Of a stretch of 46,824 nucleotides of DNA, positions 36,496-46,588 are shown in pieces. The position numbers and the translations under genes are program-made. Where the stretch lies: positions 1-46,824 of the IMG/VR virus record IMGVR_UViG_3300020156_000003; one strand, given 5' to 3'. Origin of the DNA: a virus. The notes beneath the pieces were generated by a model. That model did not search any database. It saw only the letters and a program-made list of their open reading frames with translations, and had not been told where the DNA came from. Position 1 is the first letter of the stretch, and the number at the start of each line of letters is the position of its first letter.

Positions 36496-39400
36496 GAAGC
36501 GGCGCAGCAAGCGCAACACGATGGATGGCACGTCGCGCAGTCTCGCGCAGCGTCACATGATTCCGGTCATCCGTGTTACCAATCCGTTCGATCCGCGTCA
36601 ATTCGTGCGCGAGGAGCTGGCCTGGTCGCCGACCAAGACGCTGGCGGAATACTTCCCGCTGTCGCCGACTTCGCTGGTGATTTCGGTCAACGGAAAAATC
36701 ATTCCGAAAGAGCGGCAGGCTGTCACCTATCTGGACAAGACCGACAATGTGGTCGCTTGTCCGGTGCCGGCCGGCGGCGATGACGACGGCAAGGGTATTT
36801 TGTCGATGGTGGCGATGATCGCGGTAGCGGTGTTCGCTCCGTACGCGGCCGGCTCGATCGCCAGCACAATGGGCGTCTCATCCACGATTGGCGTCGGCTT
36901 GATCAAGGCTGGCGTCATCATGGCGGGCAGCCTGCTGGTGCATTCGATCTTTGCCCCCTCCAAGAAGTCCGACACCAAGGATTCGCAGACCTACGGCATC
37001 GACGGCGCCAAGAACACTGCGCTGGAGGGCATTCCGGTGCCACTGTGCTACGGCCGGTTCCGCATGGCCGGCAACATCGTCGGTTTGTACATCGAAAACG
37101 ATGGCGATACCCAACACGCCTACATGCTGATCAATGCTGGCGAGGGGCCGATCGCGTCCATTTCCGACATCGAGATCAACGACAATCCGCTATCCGACTA
37201 CAAGGACGTCGAGATCGAGACGCGCCTTGGTACGGCAAACCAGACGCCGATCCCTTGGTTTGCCGACACTGTCGTTCCGAACAACCTGAACCTGAAGCTG
37301 ACGACCGACTGGATCCATTACACGACGGCGGGCAGCGTGGACAAGGTGCGCATTGACATTGTCGCCCCGATGGGACTGGCCTCGATCGACAAGAAGAAGG
37401 GCGGCACGCGCGAGCGTCACGTCGATCTGGAGATGGAGTACCGCGCAGCCGGCAGCAACGCCACCTGGGCGCCGATCCCCAAAGTGTCGGAAGTGATCAA
37501 TTCGCGGACGGTGCGGGTGCTAGGTGTCGCCGATGAGTTTGCGGACACCCATATCTTCTCCGAGGGGCGCGTTTATCGCCTGGTCAACAACGGCGCCGGC
37601 GAGACATCCTGGCTGCCGGAAACCGCGCCGATCAAACTCAAGTACGCCTACGACGACACTGGCGTTGTGGTGTCGGATACCTCGGAGCTGGAGTATCTGC
37701 GGGAGCATGTCAGCTCGCTGACGACTGCCTGGACAGGCGGGGCGGACGCCGGACAGTCCACGACTTACGGCACGATTCCGGTGTACGGCGCCGTGACACG
37801 CATCTCCGGCAATAGTCGCAATCCTGTGCGTAAGTCCTTTTCGTCCGGGGTTTTGGCGAAGGGCAAGTACGAGTTCCGGATCCGCCGGCCGCAGCCGCCC
37901 GAAAGCAAGACCGATCCGAACGTGCTTGACGAGCTGGCGGTGACGGACATCAACGAGATCACGCTGGATGATGTCGCCTACGCCAACACGGCGCTCGTCG
38001 GCGTCAAGATTCGGCTCACCGACCAGCTCAACGGCATCCCCAAGGTCACGTTTATCAACGGCGGCAAGATCGTCAAGATTTACGGCAAGCCGACGCCGGC
38101 CGCTGCGGAGCAGTGGTACGAGGGGCCGAGCGACAGTCCCGCCTGGGTGACGTGGGACATGCTCACGCACTCCCGCTACGGTGGCGGTATGGCCGAAGCC
38201 CGCATGGATTTCCGCGCCTGGAAGAATTGGGCGCAGCATTGCGTGGACAAGAACCTGACCTTCAACGGCGTGCTCGATACCGAGCAGACGGTATGGGACG
38301 CCACGCAGCCGGTCTTGCGCTGCGGTCATGCGCAGATCGTCAACGTCGGAACCCGCTTTTCGGTGGTCGTGGAAAAGGCGACCGATCCGGTGATGATGTT
38401 CTCGGTCGCCAACATGATCGAGGGCAGCTATAAGGAAACCTGGCTTGGCACCGCCGATCGCGCCAACGAGGTCGATGTCACCTTCTACGACAAGACCGAC
38501 AAGTACAAGGCGCGCACCATCAAGGTCTACGACCCGGCCGTGATCGCCTCGGGCGCCAAGCAGCGCACGTCTGCTGTCACGCTGCTTGGCGTGGACAATC
38601 ACGAAACGGCGCTGAAGGAAGGGCAGTTCCTACTTAACCTGAACCGCAAGATCCTCAAGACGGTCGAGTTCTCGGCGCCGCTCGAAGCGGTCGCCTGCAC
38701 CGTGGGCGATGTCGTGCTGGTGCAGAACGACATGACCGATTGGGCGGTCGCAGGACGCTTCGAGGCCGGCTCCACTAGCTCGCAGGTCAAGCTCGACCGC
38801 GATGTGACGATGGAAGCGGGCAAGCAGTACAAGCTGCTGGCGATGATGGATGCGGTACAGCGCTTCTCTGGCGTGGTGTCACAGGTCATTGGCACGTCCG
38901 TATTTCTGCCTGGCTTCACCGGCCAGCAAACGGTCAAGCGCCTGCAAGCGAACGGACGCGACGTGCGCGTCACGGACACGTTCCAGGGCGGCGTGATCGT
39001 CGAGGATGCTACCGGCCTCGCTGCCGGCACGGCGGTGAGTCTGTGGGATACCGACGTGATCGAGGAGCGCGGGGTGGTCAACGCCGGCGGGACTTCGTCC
39101 GTCCTCACGCTTCAGTCGCCGCTGACTTATGCGCCGGAGCAGTTTGCGAATTGGATGTTCGGCGAGACGACTAAGGTCAAGTCGCCATTCCGCATTAAAT
39201 CGATCACCGGCAGTCACGAATATAAGCGCGACATCACGGCCCTGCAATACGACCCCGAGGTCTATGACTTCGACCGCTACGGCAGCGGCGCGCTGCCTAT
39301 CTTCACGCCGACGACCGCGGCCATCGGTCATGTCGGCAATCTGAGCGCCTACGAGGAGACGTACGTCGCCGGCGAGCAGATCGTGTCGAAGGTGTCGGTC

Positions 39401-41362
39401 GGCTGGATGGCTCCGCTGGTGGGCAACTACGGCGGGGCGGACGTACTGGTCAGGCGCACGGAGGCTGATGGTTTCGAGAAGGTCGCCAGCGTCTCGTTCC
39501 GTACGTCGACCACCATTGCCGCGCAGCGCGACGAGACACTGGCGATCAAGGTGGTCGCCTTCGATGTGTACGGCAAGCGGGCCAGCGCGGAAACGGCGCC
39601 GGTGGTTTCTATTACGGTCAAGGGTGAAGTGCCCGACCTGGACGTGGGCGATGTTACCGGCGCTGATTTGTACTGGAGCGGCCGTGACTGCAAGATTTCC
39701 TGGCGCTACAACGCGACCACGCACGCCTACGAGTTCGGCTCCGAACCGACCGGCGGTGATGCTGGCGCCCTGGATCCGCACTTCAAAGACTACGAAATCC
39801 GCGTCTACAATCAGGACAAAACGGTGCTGCGCCGTACCGAATACACCACGGACAGCAGCTACACCTATACCTACGACAAGAACCACGCCGACGGCCTGGC
39901 GCGCTACCTGACGTTTGAAGTCCGGATGCGCGACAAATTTAACAACCTCGGCAAGCCGGCCGAGCTGGACGCCTACAATCCGCCGCCGCAGGTGACGGCC
40001 GTTCTCGCTCAGTCCTCGTTCGACTCGGTCAATGTCGCATACTCGCACGATAATGCGGCCGACTTTGCCGGCGCGATCATCTGGATCTCCGACCTGGCGT
40101 CGGATCTGGCGAACGCGAACAGTATCGACGCGGCATTCAAGCGCTATGAGGGGCCGGACACATCGGTGCCGATTGGCGGCCTGGCCGCCAACAAGGATTA
40201 CTTCTACCGCATCGCCGCCTACGACGCCTTCGGCCCGACCGAGCTGCTGCCGACGCCGGTACAAACCTTCAAGACGACCTTCCTCGACATCGAGGCTATC
40301 GCCGACGGCGTGCTTGGCGACTCCAAGCTGATTCCGGCGCTGAAGGAGCGCATTGACCTGATCGATGCCGACGAGTTCGTCGCCGACAGCGTCAACGCCC
40401 GCATCAACCATCTGCGCGAAGACGTGTTTGAGGGCGAGAACGGACTGCCGGCGGCAATGGCGAAGATCATCGCGATCGACGACGTGTCGGCAACCAGTAC
40501 ATCTGCCAACGCCAAGTCCCTGTATGAGCTGAAGGCGCAGGTGAACGATCCTGAGACGGGTCTGCCGGTGGCGCTCGCGCAGATCGACGAACTGAACAAC
40601 ACCAGCGCCAGCAGCACGTCCGCCCTGGCCCAATATGCGCGCCAGTTGCGCTCGCGCATGGATAACGTGGGCGGCGTCACGCTTGAGCAGGCAATGGAGA
40701 CGCAGGCCGACATCAACGGCACGCTGGGCGGGCAGTACACGGTCAAGATGGAAACCGACGCCGGCGGCACCACTTACGCCGCGGGCTTTGGCCTTGCCAT
40801 GAACTCGGACGGCACACCGGGCGGCACGTCCTCCGAATTCATCGTGCGGGTGGACAAATTTGCCGTCATTCACCCGCTGCACCAAAACCTGCGCCCGTTC
40901 ACCATCGGCACGGTCAACGGCCAGCCTGGCAAGGTGATCATCGACAGCGCCATCATCGGCGACGCCAATATCGGCACGCTCAAGATCAACGGCGACGCCG
41001 TCACGGTGCCGATCACCGCGACGCAGTCGTGGCTGCCCAACCGCCTGGGCGGCACTGGCGTGAACAACTGGCAGCAGATCAACAAGGTCAAGATTGTGCT
41101 GGATCAGCCAGGCATCGTGTATGCGATGGCGACGATTTCCCAAAACTTTGGCACTGGCGTGCGCCATTGGGAGGCGCAATTGCTGATCGACGGCGTGCTC
41201 GGGCCACACATCGGCGGCGAAGTGGTTGAAACCGGCCCCGCGCTATCGATGTCGCGCATGTGCGCGGCCGGCACGCACGAAGTAACGGTGAAGTGGTTTG
41301 GCAAAGACGAAGGGGTGGGTGTGTATTCCTGTGAACTGTTTGTGATGGGGGCGAAGCGATGA
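36482..41362 (+). CDS. Central tail-tip protein: gpI-like domain fused to gpJ-like
   Basis: From ATG 36482 (14-bp overlap with the peptidase gene) this 1626-residue protein starts with a gpI-like part. This has a beta-grasp segment (VTNPFDPRQFVREELAWSPT, LVISVNGKIIPKERQAVTYL) and two membrane helices (ILSMVAMIAVAVFAPYAAGS, GVGLIKAGVIMAGSLLVHSI). The gpJ core follows (LEGIPVPLCYGRFRMAGNIV), then hub and fibronectin-like domains, and a C-terminal DUF1983-like region (GTVNGQPGKVIIDSAIIGDA). gpJ contacts the host receptor. In lambda, I and J are separate genes; fusion saves a gene. Confidence 0.9.
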   Translation: MSETKKRRSKRNTMDGTSRSLAQRHMIPVIRVTNPFDPRQFVREELAWSPTKTLAEYFPLSPTSLVISVNGKIIPKERQAVTYLDKTDNVVACPVPAGGDDDGKGILSMVAMIAVAVFAPYAAGSIASTMGVSSTIGVGLIKAGVIMAGSLLVHSIFAPSKKSDTKDSQTYGIDGAKNTALEGIPVPLCYGRFRMAGNIVGLYIENDGDTQHAYMLINAGEGPIASISDIEINDNPLSDYKDVEIETRLGTANQTPIPWFADTVVPNNLNLKLTTDWIHYTTAGSVDKVRIDIVAPMGLASIDKKKGGTRERHVDLEMEYRAAGSNATWAPIPKVSEVINSRTVRVLGVADEFADTHIFSEGRVYRLVNNGAGETSWLPETAPIKLKYAYDDTGVVVSDTSELEYLREHVSSLTTAWTGGADAGQSTTYGTIPVYGAVTRISGNSRNPVRKSFSSGVLAKGKYEFRIRRPQPPESKTDPNVLDELAVTDINEITLDDVAYANTALVGVKIRLTDQLNGIPKVTFINGGKIVKIYGKPTPAAAEQWYEGPSDSPAWVTWDMLTHSRYGGGMAEARMDFRAWKNWAQHCVDKNLTFNGVLDTEQTVWDATQPVLRCGHAQIVNVGTRFSVVVEKATDPVMMFSVANMIEGSYKETWLGTADRANEVDVTFYDKTDKYKARTIKVYDPAVIASGAKQRTSAVTLLGVDNHETALKEGQFLLNLNRKILKTVEFSAPLEAVACTVGDVVLVQNDMTDWAVAGRFEAGSTSSQVKLDRDVTMEAGKQYKLLAMMDAVQRFSGVVSQVIGTSVFLPGFTGQQTVKRLQANGRDVRVTDTFQGGVIVEDATGLAAGTAVSLWDTDVIEERGVVNAGGTSSVLTLQSPLTYAPEQFANWMFGETTKVKSPFRIKSITGSHEYKRDITALQYDPEVYDFDRYGSGALPIFTPTTAAIGHVGNLSAYEETYVAGEQIVSKVSVGWMAPLVGNYGGADVLVRRTEADGFEKVASVSFRTSTTIAAQRDETLAIKVVAFDVYGKRASAETAPVVSITVKGEVPDLDVGDVTGADLYWSGRDCKISWRYNATTHAYEFGSEPTGGDAGALDPHFKDYEIRVYNQDKTVLRRTEYTTDSSYTYTYDKNHADGLARYLTFEVRMRDKFNNLGKPAELDAYNPPPQVTAVLAQSSFDSVNVAYSHDNAADFAGAIIWISDLASDLANANSIDAAFKRYEGPDTSVPIGGLAANKDYFYRIAAYDAFGPTELLPTPVQTFKTTFLDIEAIADGVLGDSKLIPALKERIDLIDADEFVADSVNARINHLREDVFEGENGLPAAMAKIIAIDDVSATSTSANAKSLYELKAQVNDPETGLPVALAQIDELNNTSASSTSALAQYARQLRSRMDNVGGVTLEQAMETQADINGTLGGQYTVKMETDAGGTTYAAGFGLAMNSDGTPGGTSSEFIVRVDKFAVIHPLHQNLRPFTIGTVNGQPGKVIIDSAIIGDANIGTLKINGDAVTVPITATQSWLPNRLGGTGVNNWQQINKVKIVLDQPGIVYAMATISQNFGTGVRHWEAQLLIDGVLGPHIGGEVVETGPALSMSRMCAAGTHEVTVKWFGKDEGVGVYSCELFVMGAKR

Positions 41363-41778
41363 TTCAGTGGACGCTTTATAACACGGCAACCGGCGCGGTA
41401 ATTCGCACCGGCAGCGCGATGACGGTCGAGCAGGCGAACGCGCAGGTCGAGCCAGGAACGAACATCGTAATGCAGAACCTCAACCCTGCCACGCAGGTTG
41501 TGACGGGCACCACCCCGACGCCACGACAGACGCAGTCGTGCGTGGCGAACAAGACGACCTTTACGGCCAACGGCACCGATTTCGTGTCGATTTCGCCGGT
41601 TGAGGCGGGCGCACTGGTGACGATCACGCCGCCGACGGGTGTCGGCATTGAGCCGATTCCGACACAGGCGATCAATGATGGCGTGCTGGAAATCACGACG
41701 ACGGTGGCCGGCACCTACAAGGTGGTGATTTCCAAATTCCCGAAACAAGACTTTGTGGTGAACCTGAATGCGAATTAA
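41359..41778 (+). CDS. Small tail protein with Ig-like C-terminus
   Basis: The 139-residue product overlaps the gpJ-like gene as ATGA. Its first half has MIQWTLYNTATGAVIRTGSA; the second half reads as a beta-sandwich (TTFTANGTDFVSISPVEAGA, ITTTVAGTYKVVISKFPKQD). It is probably a tip or fibre-associated accessory; no lysis or chaperone motif is seen. Confidence 0.65.
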   Translation: MIQWTLYNTATGAVIRTGSAMTVEQANAQVEPGTNIVMQNLNPATQVVTGTTPTPRQTQSCVANKTTFTANGTDFVSISPVEAGALVTITPPTGVGIEPIPTQAINDGVLEITTTVAGTYKVVISKFPKQDFVVNLNAN

Positions 41779-43309
41779 CATCCGCCCCGTATCAGCTCCT
41801 GACATCACTGGGGTAACAGCTTCGTCCGGCATTCGCCTGGTCACCTTGCGCTGGACGGTGCCGGCGACGAACGTGGATCATGCGAAAACCGAAATCTGGT
41901 GGTCGAACGTCAACAATCGCGCTGGCGCTACCAAGATCGGCGAGGCGGCAGCTAACGTCTTCGTCCATAACAATGCCGACCCTGCGCAGGTTCATTACTA
42001 CTGGCTGCGTTCGGTCAACGGCTACGGTCGGGCCGATGGCAACTGGACGGCGGCGGTCAGCGCCACGCCCTTGCAGGCGGGGCAGTATGACATCCAGGCC
42101 GGGGCGATCAAGACCAGCCACATGAGCGCCGACTATGTGTACGCCGGCCGCATCAGCGTTGAGCAACTTGATGCCGGGGTAATCACGGCGACCGTCTCAA
42201 TCAACAGCAATGGCTACATCAGGGCGTCCGGCTCCAATACCACGGGTAACTCCGAGGCGGGTGCGGCGTCCGTCTTCGGCAACGCCAACGGCACTGCGAC
42301 GGGAGTGTTCGGTCATAGCGGCACCGGCATGGGGGTGTTCGGCCTGACCGCGGGCGGCAGCTCCCCTGGCACCAAACCGATCGGCGTGCGCGGCGTGGCG
42401 ACAGGAGGAATCTACGGGGTAGGGGTGCAGGGCGAATCGGTCACCGGCTATGGCGTGATCGGCATTACCTCCAATGGCCGCGGCGTGTACGGCGAATCGC
42501 TCTCTACCGGCTATGCAATCTACAGTAACGGCCCCGCGTATGTGTCCGGCCCCTTGACGGTCACAGGTACCATCAACGGCACCGTGTCGTACGCGTCTTC
42601 CGCGGGATCTGCAAGCACGGCGGGGACGGCCACCAATGCGAGCTACGCAACCACGGCAGGTAACTCCATCTCCACATCGAGTCTTTCGGGTGGTCGTTGC
42701 CTGGCTGCTACGAGTAATTCCGGAGAGACGGCGGGCACCTTCACCAACTATGGTTCTGGCAAGGAGCTTCTGTGCGCAGGCGGCAGCCATGCAGCCTATG
42801 CGTTCGCCGGCAAGGGCAAGATTTATGCCGCTGACGGATTCACGGCCTTCACCGGCGCCCACGAATCGCTCATCGACAAAAATAGCGCCTGGGAACCGGG
42901 CGACATCGTCATCGACAAGGCGATCATCCACGCGCCCGATGTCAATAACGCCACGTCGGAGATCGAGCTGTCTTTTGTACCGTGCCAGAAAGGCGCCTTC
43001 GGCGTGATCACTGAGTCGCGCCCGCTTGACCAGTATGTCCTCGTTGGCTACGCCGACTGGTGGCACTATGAGCCGACGCATCTGGTAGCGACCGTCAACG
43101 GGGTAGGCGAGGGCAAGATCAACGTCTGCGGCGAGGCCGGAGCAATAGAAAAGGGCGACCTGATCGTGACATCGTCCATGCCTGGCAAGGGCATGAGGCA
43201 GTCTGACGATCTGGTGCGCTCCTACACGGTCGCCAGGGCGCGGGAATCCGTACAGTTTGACGACCCAACTCAGGTGCGGCAGATCGCCTGCGTATATCTT
43301 TGCGGCTAG
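41768..43309 (+). CDS. Tail fibre protein with C-terminal self-cleaving-type domain
   Basis: The 513-residue product has an N-terminal fibronectin-like domain (RLVTLRWTVPATNVDHAKTE), a gpJ-tail-like segment (GAIKTSHMSADYVYAGRISV) and Gly-rich repeats suggesting a triple beta-structure (GVFGHSGTGMGVFGLTAGG, GVGVQGESVTGYGVIGITSN). It ends INVCGEAGAIEKGDLIVTSS, RSYTVARARESVQF and IACVYLCG. That ending resembles the G2-type intramolecular chaperone domains of phage fibres, which cleave themselves after folding. Cleavage is inferred. Confidence 0.72.
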   Translation: MRINIRPVSAPDITGVTASSGIRLVTLRWTVPATNVDHAKTEIWWSNVNNRAGATKIGEAAANVFVHNNADPAQVHYYWLRSVNGYGRADGNWTAAVSATPLQAGQYDIQAGAIKTSHMSADYVYAGRISVEQLDAGVITATVSINSNGYIRASGSNTTGNSEAGAASVFGNANGTATGVFGHSGTGMGVFGLTAGGSSPGTKPIGVRGVATGGIYGVGVQGESVTGYGVIGITSNGRGVYGESLSTGYAIYSNGPAYVSGPLTVTGTINGTVSYASSAGSASTAGTATNASYATTAGNSISTSSLSGGRCLAATSNSGETAGTFTNYGSGKELLCAGGSHAAYAFAGKGKIYAADGFTAFTGAHESLIDKNSAWEPGDIVIDKAIIHAPDVNNATSEIELSFVPCQKGAFGVITESRPLDQYVLVGYADWWHYEPTHLVATVNGVGEGKINVCGEAGAIEKGDLIVTSSMPGKGMRQSDDLVRSYTVARARESVQFDDPTQVRQIACVYLCG

Positions 43310-43339
43310 TTGTAAGTCACAGATGACTTATGTTAAGAT
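43310..43339 (+). promoter_or_regulatory. Fibre promoter with dyad in spacer
   Basis: TTGTAA (43310-43315), an 18-bp spacer and TAAGAT (43334-43339). The full 18-bp dyad TAAGTCACAGATGACTTA (43313-43330) overlaps it. It precedes the long fibre gene. Confidence 0.65.
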
Positions 43340-43367
43340 GCGGCCAATATTTCGATAGGTGGCGTAC

Positions 43368-46300
43368 ATGGCGCAGCTCAAGCAAGTCGTATCGGTTACA
43401 CAAGGCAGTCAGCAGGTCGTCATCTCCGGTGTCGACCTGGCTTCCCGCATCAAGAAGAACCATATCTTCATGGTGGAGGGGGCGCTCGTACCTTATACCG
43501 TGGCCGATGACGCGACCTACAACGGCGCCAACACGCTAGTGACGCTGACCGGCGCATACGCGCAGTTGACGAACGCAAGCGCCTCGGGCGTCTTCGTGAC
43601 CGACTACACCTATCCGGATCTGATTCCGACGATCTCGCAAGGGGATGTAGGTACCGCCGCGATCTTCACGAAGGCGATGTACCGGATCCAGGACATGATC
43701 AAGGTCGTCAGTCCCACAGGATTGCAGGAGTACGTCGACTTGGCGAACCAAGTGGCCGCAGATCGCACGGCAGTGGCGACACTTAAGACGCAGGTGGAGA
43801 CGGATCGGGCGGCAGTTGAAGTGGCCGCGTCGGTTGTTGAGGCTGCACAGGCAGCGGCGACGACCGCCAAGAATGACGCACAGGCGGCAAACACTGCTGC
43901 GCAGGCTGCCAAGACCGCTGCCGAGGCGGCGTCGTCCAGCGCCCAATCCGCAAAGACAGACACCGAGGCGGCCGCAGCCGGCGTCATCAACAGCGCCACC
44001 CTCGCGACAAGCGCCAAGACGGCGGCGGAGACAGCTCGCGACGCGGCTGTGGTGGCGAAAACGGCCGCCGAGACTGCCCGCGACGAGACGCAAACCTATC
44101 GGGGCGATGCGCAGGCGGCAGTCGCGCAGGTGCAGACCGACAAGGAAACCGTGACGTCCGCGGCATCCCAGGCGCTCGCGTCGGCAAATAACGCGTGGAC
44201 GTATCGCGGCGAGGCGCTTGCGGCGCGCGCAGATGCGGTCGGCGCAGCGGAAGACGCTGTGGATGCGAGTGCGGAAGCGCTCACGTATCGCAACGACGCT
44301 CAGGCGGCGAAGACCGCCGCAGAAGCGGCGAACACAAATGCGCAGACGGCCAAGGGGGCAACGGAAGCTGCCCGCGACACTGCTGTGGCGGCAAAGACGG
44401 CCGCAGAGACGGCGAAGACCGATCTGGAGGCGGCGCGCGATGCCGCTGTGGCAGCAAAGACAGCGTCGGAGACGGCGAAGTCGGCGGCGGAAATCGCAAA
44501 GACTGCCGCCGAGACGGCAAAGACGGGCGCCGAAACCGCAGCAAGCAACGCCGCCAACAGCGCAAGTGCAACACAGACGATTGTTGCCGCCCTCGACGCG
44601 GCGCTGATCTCAATCCGCGCCCGCTCGCTTGGCGCATTTTCGACCGCGACCGAGCCGGTGGTAGACGGCAACGGCAACGCGCTCACGGAAGGCGATGAAT
44701 ACTTCAACACCGACACGAACAAGTGGCGTGTGTGGATTGATCCGACGGGATGGGAAGATCAGGACGCAGACGCCCAGGCGGCAATGCAGAACGCGCAGGC
44801 GTCTGCCGCCAACGCTGCCGCTTCCGAGGCGTCTGCGCTAACTTACAAGAACAACGCGCAGTCCTTCGCGGCGACGGCAGAAGGGCATAAGAATGCCGCG
44901 GCCGAAAGCGCGACGAGCGCAGGGACGGCCGCGAATGCGGCGGGCGGCCACGCGGACGCTGCCTCGGCCAAGGCTGGCGAGGCGTCCGCCTCCGCAACGC
45001 TCGCCCAGGATTGGGCAACCAAGACGACCGGCCCCGTCTCGGGCGCCGAGTATAGTGCGAAGAAGCACGCCCTGGATGCTGCGGCCAGTGCCGCAGCAGC
45101 AGCGGCTTCCGCAGGACAGGCGGCGTCGGGCCAGGTGAATGCAGATTGGACTGAGGCCAATCCGGCCTCGAAAGCCTACATTCAGAACAAGCCTGCCCTT
45201 GCGGCGGTCGCTACGAGCGGAGCGATGGCTGATGTGACTGGACTGGCTGATGCCCTTGCAGGGAAAGCAGATGATGCCCATGCCCACACCATCTCTGATG
45301 TGACTGGACTGGTTGACGCCCTTGGTCTGAAGGCTGACAAGTCGAACACCTACACCAAGGATGAGACGGATGCGGCTATTGCCGGTGTACTTGATGCCGC
45401 TCCTGAAACGCTCAACACGTTGAATGAGTTGGCGGCTGCTCTTGGTGATGATCCGAACTTCGCTACCACTGTAGCGAATCAAATCGGCACCAAGATGGAC
45501 AAGTCGGGTGGCACCTTCACCGGCCCCGTCACCCTGGCTAATGGAAGGCTGCGGTCGACGGGTACGTTCAATGTGGACGGAAGCGCCCCGAACGCATCCG
45601 GACACGATGACGGATTGTATGTTGCTGACCTTGGCACCACTTCGGGTACAACTGGCAACCCCACTTATGTGCCTGCTATTGTCGGTCGGCTTAGCAGCAC
45701 TCGCAACATCGCTCTTTCCTTCGATGACCAGGGTTACTTGTGGGGGTTCCGCAGCCACACCACTGGCACAGAATGGAAGTGGCAATCCAAGGCGAAGTAT
45801 GCCGACCGATTGACATCGGCTCGCACAATCAATGGCGTAACCTTCGACGGCAGCGCCAATATCACGCTTTCCAAAGCAAACATTGGACTTGGCAATGTCG
45901 ATAACACCAGCGATGCGGACAAGCCAGTATCGACTGCGATGCAAACAGCCTTGAACGGCAAAGCTGATAAGTCAGAATCCGCTACATTCCTTGCTTTGTC
46001 GTTGGCTACTACTAGTGGGCAGACGTACACTGTGACCGGCAGCGACGAGACACTTGAGCAGTACCGCAACAAGTTCATTGTTATTGGCAACAACACGCTC
46101 AATCTCAACGGGGTAGGTTTCCCTGACGGGTGGAAGTGCCGCGTCTTCCTTAACACTAATTCGGCCAACTCCAAGCTGCAAATTGCTGGAGTCGATCAAC
46201 TTGCCACGCGCACACAACCTGCACATGTGGAGGTCGTATCACGGAATGGAACTTTGACGCTGTACCGTCTTATGCATGACAGTACGTTGTTTGGTACCTC

Positions 46301-46577
46301 TAATCCCGCCGCCCTCGGCGCGGCTGCACCTGGAACTTCGATCTATGCCGCCAGGGCAGACCATGTACATGCGATGCCGACTGCGGCAGACCTGGGAACC
46401 TATACGGCTTCCGAGGTTGACGGGGTGCTTGGCGCAATCTCTGGCCCTCTCACCGAGACTCAGTTGCAGAACCTCTCTGCGATTTCTTCGGCCATCAATG
46501 ATGACCCGAACTTCGCCGCCAACATTACGGCACAACTCGGTGACATCGAAGCCGCACTCGCAGCTATTCTCGCCTAA
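43368..46577 (+). CDS. Long tail fibre with alanine-rich coiled coils
   Basis: ATG 43368 is preferred over GTG 43359 because AGGTGG lies before it. The 1069-residue protein has a compact N-terminal domain, an Ala/Thr/Lys coiled coil (about residues 125-405, repeats such as AKTAAETARDAAV), a small domain (FNTDTNKWRVWIDPTGWEDQ), a second Ala-rich coil (about 465-590), and a C-terminal part with paired DVTGLxDAL repeats, ELAAALGDDPNFATTV (echoed by ISSAINDDPNFAANI) and KANIGLGNVDNTSDADKPVS. These are hallmarks of modular host-range fibres. The last ~450 codons are less GC-rich than the rest, suggesting exchange of the receptor-binding end. Confidence 0.85.
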   Translation: MAQLKQVVSVTQGSQQVVISGVDLASRIKKNHIFMVEGALVPYTVADDATYNGANTLVTLTGAYAQLTNASASGVFVTDYTYPDLIPTISQGDVGTAAIFTKAMYRIQDMIKVVSPTGLQEYVDLANQVAADRTAVATLKTQVETDRAAVEVAASVVEAAQAAATTAKNDAQAANTAAQAAKTAAEAASSSAQSAKTDTEAAAAGVINSATLATSAKTAAETARDAAVVAKTAAETARDETQTYRGDAQAAVAQVQTDKETVTSAASQALASANNAWTYRGEALAARADAVGAAEDAVDASAEALTYRNDAQAAKTAAEAANTNAQTAKGATEAARDTAVAAKTAAETAKTDLEAARDAAVAAKTASETAKSAAEIAKTAAETAKTGAETAASNAANSASATQTIVAALDAALISIRARSLGAFSTATEPVVDGNGNALTEGDEYFNTDTNKWRVWIDPTGWEDQDADAQAAMQNAQASAANAAASEASALTYKNNAQSFAATAEGHKNAAAESATSAGTAANAAGGHADAASAKAGEASASATLAQDWATKTTGPVSGAEYSAKKHALDAAASAAAAAASAGQAASGQVNADWTEANPASKAYIQNKPALAAVATSGAMADVTGLADALAGKADDAHAHTISDVTGLVDALGLKADKSNTYTKDETDAAIAGVLDAAPETLNTLNELAAALGDDPNFATTVANQIGTKMDKSGGTFTGPVTLANGRLRSTGTFNVDGSAPNASGHDDGLYVADLGTTSGTTGNPTYVPAIVGRLSSTRNIALSFDDQGYLWGFRSHTTGTEWKWQSKAKYADRLTSARTINGVTFDGSANITLSKANIGLGNVDNTSDADKPVSTAMQTALNGKADKSESATFLALSLATTSGQTYTVTGSDETLEQYRNKFIVIGNNTLNLNGVGFPDGWKCRVFLNTNSANSKLQIAGVDQLATRTQPAHVEVVSRNGTLTLYRLMHDSTLFGTSNPAALGAAAPGTSIYAARADHVHAMPTAADLGTYTASEVDGVLGAISGPLTETQLQNLSAISSAINDDPNFAANITAQLGDIEAALAAILA

Positions 46578-46588
46578 AGGAATTACAC

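Noticed and set aside
38879-41209. 776-codon minus-strand frame within the gpJ-like gene
   Set aside because: Arg/Val/His-rich shadow with no ribosome site or recognisable domain.
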